In this document: piece by piece, positions 1-6,805 of the stretch | Numbering within the stretch: position 1 is the first letter of the stretch | Layout of the letters: each line of letters starts with the position of its first letter | Assembly: GCA_046160725.1 (NCBI GenBank) | Contig: JBJXHB010000069.1 | Coordinates: 1-8,907, forward strand | Reading direction: 5' to 3' | From: JBJXHB01 sp046160725 | GTDB lineage: Bacteria > Pseudomonadota > Gammaproteobacteria > Burkholderiales > Burkholderiaceae_C | DNA length: 8,907 nucleotides | Made by a program: the position numbers and the translations under genes | Notes under the pieces: generated by a model | Databases searched by the model: none | What the model was told of the DNA's origin: nothing | Seen by the model: only the letters and a program-made list of their open reading frames with translations

Positions 1-265
1 CGGGCCGGCGAGAACGATCTATGGGCTGCGCCGTTCAGGCGCAGCCCGGAGCGATCGCAGCCGCCCCGTTTCGCGAGGAGCGCAGGGCACCTGGCCCGCA
101 GGGACAGGCGCCTCATTCTGGCCGCCCTGCCCGTCGGCCTCAGCCTTGCCGCACGCAAGCACAGGGAGCGGCGGCGTTCCAAAGACCGCAAAGGGCCCAT
201 CCCCGACCCACAGCCCCGTGCGAATGAACGCCACTCCGGCGGCAGCGGACCGACCTGCAGACCCA
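1..265. other. Left-edge stretch with no supported gene
   Basis: I see no complete gene here. The plus-strand frame starting at base 1 is open from the window edge to a TGA at 322-324 and uses mostly G or C at third positions. Its product is arginine- and proline-rich with one short hydrophobic run (LILAALPVGLSLAA), has no start in the window and resembles no family I know. It would also overlap the 3' end of the oxygenase gene by about 59 bases. It could be the tail of an upstream gene, but chance open frames are common in DNA this GC-rich. The only clear structure is the hairpin at 23-47. Confidence 0.4.
23..47. terminator. Perfect 10-bp hairpin, possible terminator
   Basis: GGGCTGCGCC and GGCGCAGCCC form a perfect 10-bp GC-rich stem around a 5-base loop (GTTCA). 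Neither flank has a run of T, so this is not a canonical intrinsic terminator. It could end a gene that lies left of the window or stabilise a transcript 3' end. It lies 218 bases beyond the stop of the minus-strand oxygenase gene, which is far for a terminator of that gene. Confidence 0.35.
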
Positions 266-1705
266 TCAGCGCGCCGGCACCCAGTTGCCGTGGAAGCCCG
301 AGGGGATGCGGTGCGGAATGGTGATGCGGGCCACCGGGGCACCGCTGAAGTCACGCGCGTCCAGGATCACCAGGTCGGTGGTGTCGGTCGCGGCATCGAC
401 CACATAGCCCATCAGCCAGCCATCGTCCTCGTCGGCGTCGGCTTGCCGCGGCACGAAGACAAACTCGCTGGCATGCCGGCGCGGGCCGAGGTCGTGCGCC
501 AGGCGCTGGCCGGTGTGCAGGTCGTGGCGGTAGAGGTACTGGCTGGCCACGAACGAGCCGTCCGGGCCGTCGTCGCGCACCAGGCCGACGCTGTAGGCAT
601 AGCGGTAAGGCTGGCCCAGGCGGCGCTCGTCCGGCCGCGGGAACTCCTGCAGCGCGGCATCGACCACACGGCGCTCGACACGGCGCGCGGCAGGGTCGAT
701 GGTCCAGCGCTCGAATCCCACCGCCTTGGCGCTCGGGCCCATGGTGTCGCCGTCGAACATGGTCTCGTGCGCGACCACGTCCAGCGTGACGGTTCCGTCG
801 TCGTTCTCGAAGGCATTGCACGGATGGAACACATAGCAGGGCGCCACGTCGCACCAGACGATGCTGTCGCCGGGCGCGTCCTTGCGCAGCAGGCCCACGC
901 GCGCGCGATGCTGCGGATTCCACTTGTACGGGAAGGTATAGCCGGCCATCAGCAGCGGCATCGAGAAGGTCACCGGCAGGTCCAGCACGATCACGTACTG
1001 GCGCGTGATCATGCAGTCGTGGACGCTGGGGCCGTGCTGCACGGCGATCGGCTCCTCGCGCCGCACTCGGCCGTCGGCACCGATCACGACATGGCGGATG
1101 CGGTCCTGCACCGGGCCGTCGTAGCAGATGGCATGCCAGTCGCCGGTCAACGGGTCCTGGTGCGGGTGTGCGGTAAATGAGCCCGTCAGCGAGCCGTCGA
1201 ACGGGTTGTGGGCCAGGGTCTGCAGGTCCTCGCCCAGCTCGACCGGGTTGCCGCCCGCCTCCACCAGCGCCCAGGTGCGCCCGCCCAGGCCCAGCACGTT
1301 GGTGTTGACGGTGTCGCTGCGCCGGCGCGGGCCCGGCGCTGGCGGCTCGCCCAGGGCCTGGCTGACGGCGTTGGAGCGGACCCAGCGGTTGCGGTACCAG
1401 AGCGCGCGACCGGCCTGCAGGCGCACGCCGTGCACCATGCCGTCGCCGACGAACCAGTGGTGCGCCGCGCCCTTGGGCGTGCCGATCGGGTTGGGGCCGA
1501 TGCGCAGGTAGCGCCCGTCCAGCTGCGGCGGGATGGTGCCGGTGACGGACAGGTCGTGCAGCGTCACCTCCTTGTCCATCGGGGCGTTCAGGCCGGCGAG
1601 GAACGGGTTGGGCTTGTCGGCCATGCGCTGGCGGTTGAAGTCCGCCAGCTTCATCAGGCCCTGGGTCACCTTGTTGCGGATCGCGGTCTCGATCGGGCTG
1701 GGCAT
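266..1705 (-). CDS. Carotenoid oxygenase (RPE65/CCD/lignostilbene dioxygenase family)
   Basis: Predicted non-haem iron(II) dioxygenase that splits a C=C double bond of an apocarotenoid or stilbene-like substrate into two carbonyl products. The 479-residue product matches the usual family length. All four iron-ligand histidines appear in their family contexts: H180 (TAHPHQDP), H229 (SVHDCMIT), H294 (YVFHPCNAFE) and H472 (SGFHGNW). E149 (VEAGGNP) and E414 (ASEFVFVP) fit second-shell glutamates. An N-terminal RYLRIGPNP block is typical of the family. There is no signal peptide, so it is probably cytosolic or peripherally membrane-bound. I chose the ATG at 1705; a GTG at 1744 in the same frame would add 13 residues but lies inside the inverted repeat. 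The Shine-Dalgarno is weak (GGA about 7 bases upstream). It is divergent from the TetR gene, which probably regulates it. Family assignment is firm; the substrate cannot be told from the sequence. Confidence 0.93.
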   Translation of the reverse strand: MPSPIETAIRNKVTQGLMKLADFNRQRMADKPNPFLAGLNAPMDKEVTLHDLSVTGTIPPQLDGRYLRIGPNPIGTPKGAAHHWFVGDGMVHGVRLQAGRALWYRNRWVRSNAVSQALGEPPAPGPRRRSDTVNTNVLGLGGRTWALVEAGGNPVELGEDLQTLAHNPFDGSLTGSFTAHPHQDPLTGDWHAICYDGPVQDRIRHVVIGADGRVRREEPIAVQHGPSVHDCMITRQYVIVLDLPVTFSMPLLMAGYTFPYKWNPQHRARVGLLRKDAPGDSIVWCDVAPCYVFHPCNAFENDDGTVTLDVVAHETMFDGDTMGPSAKAVGFERWTIDPAARRVERRVVDAALQEFPRPDERRLGQPYRYAYSVGLVRDDGPDGSFVASQYLYRHDLHTGQRLAHDLGPRRHASEFVFVPRQADADEDDGWLMGYVVDAATDTTDLVILDARDFSGAPVARITIPHRIPSGFHGNWVPAR

Positions 1706-1731
1706 GGTGGGGTCCGCGCGCGGCGGCCATA

Positions 1732-1780
1732 ATGTTGACAACACTCACATCATGTCGTCAAAAGATAACGCTGTCAACAT
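1732..1780. promoter_or_regulatory. Divergent promoter/operator between oxygenase and tetR
   Basis: ATGTTGACA (1732-1740) and TGTCAACAT (1772-1780) are a perfect 9-bp inverted repeat with centres 40 bases apart. The left arm is also part of a tighter palindrome, TGTTG-A-CAACA (1733-1743). Each arm contains TTGACA, a consensus -35 hexamer, reading inwards. On the minus strand, TTGACA (1777-1772) with a 17-base spacer leads to CATGAT (1754-1749), a 4/6 match to a -10, which would start the oxygenase mRNA near 1742. On the plus strand the 17-base position gives only a poor -10 (TCAAAA, 1758-1763). The segment is much more A+T-rich than its surroundings. TetR proteins commonly bind such repeats over divergent promoters; binding here is inferred. 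Confidence 0.6.
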
Positions 1781-2435
1781 GAAGCCGCGCCGGCGCAAGG
1801 CGGACCCGGTTGCGCCGCCGCGCCCCTATCACCACGGTGACCTGCGGCGCGCGCTGCTGGACGCCGGCCTGCAGCTGCTGGCCACGCGCTCGGCCGACGA
1901 CCTGGCGCTGCGCGAGGTGGCGCGCACCGTCGGGGTCAGCCCGACCGCCATCTACCGCCACTTTCCGGACAAGCAGGCGCTGATGTCGGGGCTGGCAGCC
2001 GAGGGCCTGGCGCAACTGGCCCAGGTCCAGGCCGAGGCCCGCGCCGCCGCCGGCGATGCGGCGGCGGGTTTCCTGGCCTCCGGCCTGGCCTATGTGCGCT
2101 TTGCCGCCGAGCAGCCGGTGCTGTTCCAGCTGACCTTTACCCATGCGGCGGCGCTGGATGTGCTGGAGGCAAGACCATCCGAGGTATCGGCCGCCATGCG
2201 CGAGCTGCGCGCCGACGTGGACCGCCTGGTGCCCGCTGGCACCAGCCCGGCGGCCCGCAAGGCCCTGGCGCTGCATGCCTGGGCCCTGGTGCACGGCCTG
2301 GCGCAGCTGGTGCTGCAGCAGCAGATCGCGCCGGACTGGGCGCTGGTCGAGCGCGTGCTGCGCGGGGCCGAGGCGGTGGTGCGGGCGGCCGGGCCGGCCG
2401 GGCCGCCCACGCGCCGCAAGACCGCGGCGGTCTAG
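1752..2435 (+). CDS. TetR/AcrR-family repressor with WHG-type C-terminal domain
   Basis: One-component transcriptional regulator. With the ATG at 1752 it has 227 residues. The N-terminal DNA-binding domain follows a basic leader; YHHGDLRRALLDAG (about 26-39) begins helix 1, and the helix-turn-helix reads LREVARTVGVSPTAIYRHF (about 53-71) followed by PDKQAL. The C-terminal ligand-binding half has AWALVHGLAQL (W177, H181, G182), the signature of the TetR C-terminal WHG domain. The start is uncertain: an ATG at 1779 gives 218 residues and begins MKPRRR, and neither start has a clear Shine-Dalgarno. With 1752 the right arm of the inverted repeat lies inside the coding region. It probably represses itself and the divergent oxygenase gene, released by a small ligand linked to that enzyme. 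The gene ends 12 bases before the convergent stop of the RidA-like gene. Confidence 0.9.
   Translation: MSSKDNAVNMKPRRRKADPVAPPRPYHHGDLRRALLDAGLQLLATRSADDLALREVARTVGVSPTAIYRHFPDKQALMSGLAAEGLAQLAQVQAEARAAAGDAAAGFLASGLAYVRFAAEQPVLFQLTFTHAAALDVLEARPSEVSAAMRELRADVDRLVPAGTSPAARKALALHAWALVHGLAQLVLQQQIAPDWALVERVLRGAEAVVRAAGPAGPPTRRKTAAV
2383..2408. repeat. GC-only inverted repeat in the 3' end of tetR
   Basis: GGGCGGCC (2383-2390) and GGCCGCCC (2401-2408) are perfect inverted arms around a 10-base G/C loop that is itself nearly self-complementary. It encodes an Ala-Gly-Pro-rich tail just before the tetR stop. It may form a stable mRNA hairpin between the convergent genes, but it has no T-run and may simply reflect local base composition. 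Confidence 0.3.
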
Positions 2436-2447
2436 GGCCTGTTGACG

Positions 2448-3203
2448 CTACAGCACCCGCTCGCTGGCCACCCGCCGCACGTCCATCTCGAACTCAAGCT
2501 CCAGGATCGGCGGCGCGCAGACCTGCCAGGTCAGCCCCATGGCGGTCAGGCCGTCGCGCGCGAAGTGGCTGGCCAGCAGCGGATGGATGTCGTGCACGGT
2601 GTAGACCTGCGCCGCCGTCAGGGCCGACCAGTCGCCGCCCAGCACCGCGGTGCGGGCCCGCATGGTGTCCAGCACATAGCGCGCCTTGGCGGCCAGCCCG
2701 GCGGCCGAGACATCGCCACGGGCCACGATGCCCTGCGGGAAGGGCTGGTCCTCCGGCCATTCGCCGCTGCCGGCGACGACGAAGTCCGCCGCCGCGGAGG
2801 GCGCCACCGCATGGTCCAGCGGCACGGTGTAGCTGAAGGCATGGAAGCAGGGCTGCGCCGGCGCGTCATGCAGCGGACAGACGTTGCTGCGGGCCACCGG
2901 GTTGAGCCCGCCGCGCACGATGCCCCAGCGCTCCAGCACGTCCACATAGCCGCGGTTGAAGCCCTTGAAGCCGTCCATGGTGAAGGGCTGCGGCGAGCGC
3001 AGCTCCGCCGCGCACAGCGCCTGCAGCGGCCGGCCCGCGGACTCCAGCACCGCGGCGATGGCGTCGAAGCCCTCGGCCACCGACGGCCAGCGCGCAAAGC
3101 GGCAGCGCACGATGGCAAAGCCCGGCATGGCGATGACGCCGGCCGAGTAGGGAAAACCACCCTCGGCGAATCGATAGCCGCCGGGCTCGAAGGTATGTCG
3201 CAT
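2448..3203 (-). CDS. Tandem two-module RidA/YjgF-like protein
   Basis: 251 residues, about twice the roughly 130 of a single RidA, and both halves show RidA-like features. Module 1 (about 12-110) has a helix with FDAIAAVLESAGRPLQAL, then FKGFNRGYVDVL and NPVARSNVCP; R105 falls where RidA proteins carry the carboxylate-binding arginine. Module 2 (about 118-245) has FVVAGSGEWPE, resembling the RidA SGQ strand, then ARYVLDTMRARTAVLGGDWSAL, VYTVHDIHPL and the end strand PPILELEFEMDV, but no arginine at the matching site. RidA enzymes hydrolyse reactive enamines/imines formed during amino-acid breakdown; whether this one does is inference. The ATG at 3203 has a good Shine-Dalgarno (GGAG, about 8 bases upstream). 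It is the third gene of a leftward run, 76 bases after the deacylase. There is no signal peptide. A dedicated isomerase or ligand-binding protein of the same fold is possible. Confidence 0.72.
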   Translation of the reverse strand: MRHTFEPGGYRFAEGGFPYSAGVIAMPGFAIVRCRFARWPSVAEGFDAIAAVLESAGRPLQALCAAELRSPQPFTMDGFKGFNRGYVDVLERWGIVRGGLNPVARSNVCPLHDAPAQPCFHAFSYTVPLDHAVAPSAAADFVVAGSGEWPEDQPFPQGIVARGDVSAAGLAAKARYVLDTMRARTAVLGGDWSALTAAQVYTVHDIHPLLASHFARDGLTAMGLTWQVCAPPILELEFEMDVRRVASERVL

Positions 3204-3279
3204 CGGTATCTCCGTCGTGGCGGTGGGTCAGCGCCTGACCATGGTGTCGGGCTTGGCTCGGGCGAGGTGCTTGCCGAAG

Positions 3280-4755
3280 TCACTGTGTGACCGGCCCCCA
3301 AGCGTAGCGCGCCGCCGCGGGGGCGCGCCGCAGCACGCAGCCGGCGCGGGTGCCGCGGTGCGCGCCGTTGGCCCAGGTCAGCCCGCCGTTGACCCACACC
3401 GCGTCGATGCCGGCCGCCGGCTGCACCGGGTCGGCATAGGTCGCCCGGTCGGCCACCGTGGCGGCGTCGAACAGCACGATGTCCGCTGCGGCCCCCTCGG
3501 CGATGCGGCCGCGGCCGGCCAGGCCATAGCGCTCGGCCGTCAGGCCGGTCATCTTCCAGACCGCGGTCTCCAGCGGAAACAGCCCCAGGTCGCGGCAGTA
3601 GTGGCCCAGCACGCGGGGGAAGGTGCCCCACAGCCGCGGATGCGGCCGCTCGCCCACCGGTATGCCGTCCGAGCCGATCATGGTCTGGTCGAAGGTCAGG
3701 ATGGCCTGCACGTCGGCCTCGTCCATCATGAAGTAGACGGCGGTGCCCGGGCGCAGGCGCCGCGCGGCCTCCTCGCGCGGGACGCCCCATTCGGCGGCGA
3801 TGTCGGCCAGGTCGCGGCCAGCGCACTCCGGGTGCGGCCCGCTGCTGCTGATGAGCACCTTGCCGGCCAGCATCTGCGGGTCGGTGTGGATCATGGTCGA
3901 GCCGGCGGTGTAGGGGTAGGCGTCCAGCGCCACGCACTGGCACTGCATGGCGGCGCGGATATGCCCCAGGGTCTGGGCCGAGCGGCCGAAGTTGGCCTCG
4001 CGCTGCACCTTGTGGTGCGAGACGATCACCGGCACCTCCAGCGCGCGGCCGATGGCAAAGGTCTCGTCCAGCGCGGCCATCACCGCGTCGCCCTCGTTGC
4101 GCATGTGGGTGGCATACAGCCCGCCGCGCTCGGTGAGGGCCGTGCCCACGGCGATGATCTCCTCGATCGTGGCGGCCTGCGCCGGCGGGTAGAAGGTGCC
4201 GGTGGACAGGCCGATGGCGCCGTCGTCCAGGCCCTGTTGCAGCAGGGCGCGCATGGCCGCGATCTCGTCCGGCGTCGCCGGGCGGTCCAGCTCGGCCATG
4301 GTGCAGGCGCGCAGCGTGGTGTGGCCCACCAGTGCCGCCAGGTTGATGGCCGGCGGCGACGCCTCCAGCGCCGCGAAATAGGCGCCCAGCGTGGGGAAGC
4401 GGGGGCTGCTGCGCGACTTGAGCAGGTCCAGCGGCGACGGCAGCGGCGTGCCCGGCAGCAGCGGCGCCAGGCTGATGCCGCAATTCCCTGTGACCACCGT
4501 GGTGACGCCCTGCGACACCTTGAAGCTCATGTCGCCCTGCGCCAGCAGGGCCAGGTCGTCATGGGTGTGGCTGTCGATGAAGCCGGGCGCGACGATGCGG
4601 CCGGCGGCGTCGACCACCGCATCGGCGCTGGCGCCGGCCAGGTCGCCGATGGCCGCGATGCGGCCGTCGCGCAGGCCGACGTCGGCATCGAAGCGCGGCG
4701 CGCGGCTGCCGTCGACGACCGTGCCGCCGCGGATCAGGGTGTCGAAGCGGGCCAT
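3280..4755 (-). CDS. N-acyl-D-amino-acid deacylase (D-aminoacylase, amidohydrolase superfamily)
   Basis: Predicted zinc hydrolase that removes the acyl group from N-acyl-D-amino acids, giving a carboxylate and the free D-amino acid. The 491 residues match the family's usual 480-500. Visible motifs in order: an N-terminal beta-domain strand (IRGGTVVDG), APGFIDSHTHDD with the metal histidines H63 and H65, TGNCG with C92 (the family's metal-ligand cysteine), ATHMRNEGD with H217, IVSHHKV with H247/H248, and GSDGIP with the catalytic aspartate D363. HPRLWGTFPRVLG (372-384) and GRGRIAEGAAADIVLFD (414-430) are typical of the family. It is cytosolic, with no signal peptide. The ATG at 4755 lies 5 bases after the stop of the DJ-1-type gene, so the two are almost certainly cotranscribed. 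The reading frame continues open upstream, but the family N-terminus fixes this start. D-amino-acid, D-glutamate, D-aspartate or N-formyl preference cannot be read from the sequence. Confidence 0.93.
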   Translation of the reverse strand: MARFDTLIRGGTVVDGSRAPRFDADVGLRDGRIAAIGDLAGASADAVVDAAGRIVAPGFIDSHTHDDLALLAQGDMSFKVSQGVTTVVTGNCGISLAPLLPGTPLPSPLDLLKSRSSPRFPTLGAYFAALEASPPAINLAALVGHTTLRACTMAELDRPATPDEIAAMRALLQQGLDDGAIGLSTGTFYPPAQAATIEEIIAVGTALTERGGLYATHMRNEGDAVMAALDETFAIGRALEVPVIVSHHKVQREANFGRSAQTLGHIRAAMQCQCVALDAYPYTAGSTMIHTDPQMLAGKVLISSSGPHPECAGRDLADIAAEWGVPREEAARRLRPGTAVYFMMDEADVQAILTFDQTMIGSDGIPVGERPHPRLWGTFPRVLGHYCRDLGLFPLETAVWKMTGLTAERYGLAGRGRIAEGAAADIVLFDAATVADRATYADPVQPAAGIDAVWVNGGLTWANGAHRGTRAGCVLRRAPAAARYAWGPVTQ

Positions 4756-4760
4756 GCCGC

Positions 4761-5399
4761 TCAACCCGCCCGCACGTAGGCCGGCGCCTGCGGATGCGCT
4801 GCGGCCGTGCCCCAGCGCACGCCGTCCGGGTAGTACTCCGCACCCAGCTGCACCTGGCCCGCCACCTCGGCGCCGGCCACGTCCGCGATGAAGGCCAGCG
4901 TCATGTCGATGCCCGCCGAAACGCCGGCCGATGTCCACACCCGGTCGTTGCGCACATAGCGCACCTCCTCCACCGCCACGCCAGCCTCGCGCAGCCGCGG
5001 CAGCGAGGCCCAGTAGGTGGTGGCGCGCCGGCCATCGAGCAGGCCGGCCTTGTGCAGGATGAACGAGCCGGTGCACACCGACAGCACCGCCCGCGCCTGC
5101 GCCGCCTGGCGCCGCACGAAATCCATCAGCACCGGGTTGTCGACCTCGGTGCGGGTGCCGCGGCCGCCCGGCACCAGCAGCACGTCCAGCGGCGGGCAGC
5201 TGTCGAAGTCGGCATGCGGCGTGATCGACATCCCCTTGGCGCAGGCCACCGGCTGCATCGACTGGGCGACGATCAGGCAGTCCTTCGGGCCGCCGGCCAC
5301 CTGCTGCCACATGGTGACCATCTCCCAGGGCCCGACCAGGTCGAGCTCCTCGGTACCGGGAAACAGCAGGAAGCCGAAACGCTGGATGGCGGGCGACAT
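4761..5399 (-). CDS. DJ-1/PfpI-family protein, isonitrile (cyclohexyl-isocyanide) hydratase-like
   Basis: A 212-residue class I glutamine-amidotransferase-like fold. The product starts FGFLLFPGTEELDLVGPWE with D20, has CPPLDVLLVPGGRGT (68-82), the nucleophile elbow SVCTGSFIL with C109 and T110, RATTYWASL (125-133), and SAGVSAGIDMTLAFIA (157-172). From memory this order of motifs matches isonitrile hydratases, which use an Asp near the N-terminus and the elbow Cys-Thr to hydrate R-NC to an N-substituted formamide. The same fold forms the sensor half of GlxA-type AraC regulators, but this protein has no DNA-binding domain. The family's usual TTHW has Tyr for His here (TTYW). It is the first gene of the leftward operon, followed after 5 bases by the D-aminoacylase. 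The ATG at 5399 follows a modest Shine-Dalgarno (AAAGG). The fold is certain; the isonitrile substrate is a moderate inference. Confidence 0.85.
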   Translation of the reverse strand: MSPAIQRFGFLLFPGTEELDLVGPWEMVTMWQQVAGGPKDCLIVAQSMQPVACAKGMSITPHADFDSCPPLDVLLVPGGRGTRTEVDNPVLMDFVRRQAAQARAVLSVCTGSFILHKAGLLDGRRATTYWASLPRLREAGVAVEEVRYVRNDRVWTSAGVSAGIDMTLAFIADVAGAEVAGQVQLGAEYYPDGVRWGTAAAHPQAPAYVRAG

Positions 5400-5442
5400 G
5401 GGAGCCTTTCGAGTGCGCGCAATGGCGCTGGTACGACGCGTC

Positions 5443-5470
5443 ATGCTAGCGGCGTCGGCAGGGCTAGCAT
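5443..5470. promoter_or_regulatory. Inverted repeat in the divergent promoter region
   Basis: ATGCTAGC (5443-5450) and GCTAGCAT (5463-5470) are perfect 8-bp inverted arms separated by 12 bases, in the 95-base gap between the DJ-1-type gene and the M20 gene. Each arm contains the palindrome GCTAGC. Each arm also gives TAGCAT, a 4/6 match to a -10 hexamer, on the outward-facing strand: plus 5465-5470 towards the M20 start at 5495, minus 5448-5443 towards the start at 5399. I see no good -35 for either. It could be an operator for a dimeric regulator or overlapping divergent promoters. Confidence 0.45.
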
Positions 5471-5494
5471 CCTGCCTTTGCCCAGGAGCACCCC

Positions 5495-6805
5495 ATGGAC
5501 ACCGCCGCCCTGAACACCCTGACCGAGGCCGAGATCCTGGGCGCCGTGCAGGCCCAGTCCGCCGCCTCCGTCGACCTGCTGCAGCGCCTGGTCGCACAGC
5601 CGTCCCTGCTGGGCGACGAGGCCGGCGCGCAGGCGCTGATGGCCGCCGAGTTCGGCGCCCTCGGGCTGGAGGTGCGCGAGCTGGCCATCGACGAGGACAA
5701 GCTGCGCGGCCACCCCGGCTATTCGCCGTCCCTCATCAGCTACCACGGCCGGCGCAACGTGCTGGGCCTGCACCGGCCCGCCGGGCCGGTGCGCGGCCGC
5801 TCGCTGATCCTCAACGGCCACATCGACGTGGTGCCGGTCGGCGCAGAGCGGCTGTGGAGCTGCCCGCCATTCGAGCCGCACATCGACGGCGACCGGCTGT
5901 ACGGCCGTGGCGCGGCCGACATGAAGGCCGGCATCGTCGCCTACACCATGGCCATGCGGGCCTTGCGCCAGCTGGGCTGCGAGCCGGCCGCGGCGGTGAC
6001 GCTGCAGTCGGTGATCGAGGAGGAATGCACCGGCAACGGCGCCCTGGCCTGCCTGGTCGAGGGCTACACCGCCGACGCGGCCCTCATCCCGGAGCCGGGC
6101 CAGGACGTGCTGTCGGCCCAGCTCGGCGTGATGTGGGTGACGCTGGATGTCTACGGCGTGCCGGTGCACGCGGCGGTGGCCCACACCGGCATCGGCGCCA
6201 TCGAGTTCGCGCAGTACATGGTCGAGAAGCTGCGCGAGCTGGAGGCGAAGTGGAACGCCCCGGCGCATCGCCACAGCCTGTACTGCCAGCACGAGCATCC
6301 GATCAACTTCAACCTCGGCCGCATCGCCGGCGGCGAATGGTCGTCGTCGGTGTCCACCCATTGCCGGGTCGACATGCGGCTGGGCTTCTACCCCGGCGTC
6401 AGCCCGGCGCAGGTGCGCGCCGAGGTCGAGGCCCTGGTGCGCGCCGCACATGACGCGCACCCCCACCGCGCCGCGGTGACGGTGGACGTCAGCTACCACG
6501 GCTTCCAGGCCGAGGGCCTGGTGGTGGACCTGCAGCAGCCGGCGATGCGCGCCCTGATGCAGGCGCACCAGGACATCGCCGGCGCGGCGCCGGACACCCG
6601 GGCCTCCACCGCCACCACCGACGTGCGCTTCTTCCACCTCTACGGCCAGATCCCGTGCACCTGCTACGGCCCGGCCGGCGAGCGCATCCACGGCATCGAC
6701 GAATGGGTGTCGATCGCGAGCCTGCACCAGGTGACGGCGGTGCTGGCGTTGTTCATCGCCCGCTGGTGCGGCGTGAACCGGCTGGCCGACCGGCCCGCGG
6801 CTTGA
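5495..6805 (+). CDS. M20-family metallohydrolase, ArgE/DapE-type deacylase
   Basis: Predicted di-zinc amidohydrolase/peptidase of the ArgE/DapE/ACY1/CPG2 group, 436 residues, a normal length. Motifs: NGHIDVVP with metal ligand H109 and catalytic D111; GRGAADMKAG with bridging D142; VIEEECTGNGA with general base E176 and metal ligand E177; LIPEP with E200; and RIHGIDEWV with the last metal ligand H399. The dimerisation (lid) domain lies between, about 205-325, with VYGVPVHAA and FNLGRIAGGEW. The start is the ATG at 5495, with a strong AGGAG six bases upstream. It is divergent from the DJ-1/deacylase operon across 95 bases and translationally coupled to the transporter downstream. It probably hydrolyses an N-acyl amino acid or a related amide; it need not be an arginine- or lysine-biosynthesis enzyme, since the neighbours look catabolic. 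The catalytic set appears complete. Confidence 0.93.
   Translation: MDTAALNTLTEAEILGAVQAQSAASVDLLQRLVAQPSLLGDEAGAQALMAAEFGALGLEVRELAIDEDKLRGHPGYSPSLISYHGRRNVLGLHRPAGPVRGRSLILNGHIDVVPVGAERLWSCPPFEPHIDGDRLYGRGAADMKAGIVAYTMAMRALRQLGCEPAAAVTLQSVIEEECTGNGALACLVEGYTADAALIPEPGQDVLSAQLGVMWVTLDVYGVPVHAAVAHTGIGAIEFAQYMVEKLRELEAKWNAPAHRHSLYCQHEHPINFNLGRIAGGEWSSSVSTHCRVDMRLGFYPGVSPAQVRAEVEALVRAAHDAHPHRAAVTVDVSYHGFQAEGLVVDLQQPAMRALMQAHQDIAGAAPDTRASTATTDVRFFHLYGQIPCTCYGPAGERIHGIDEWVSIASLHQVTAVLALFIARWCGVNRLADRPAA

Noticed and set aside
1208..1732. Long plus-strand open frame opposite the oxygenase gene
   Set aside because: It is antisense to a gene with complete iron-ligand motifs, and its His/Val/Ala/Arg-rich product is the usual mirror translation of a GC-rich gene.
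3217..4779. 520-residue plus-strand open frame
   Set aside because: It is fully antisense to the D-aminoacylase gene, whose catalytic motifs are intact; the translation is low-complexity and Arg/Gly/His-rich.
4756..5310. Apparent N-terminal fusion of a further domain to the D-aminoacylase, because its frame stays open upstream
   Set aside because: The upstream part is the DJ-1-type gene read in another frame; the family N-terminus starts at the ATG at 4755, 5 bases after the DJ-1 stop.
4761..5399. DJ-1-type gene as a GlxA-like AraC regulator
   Set aside because: The product ends at 212 residues with no C-terminal helix-turn-helix domain, and the next gene starts 5 bases later.
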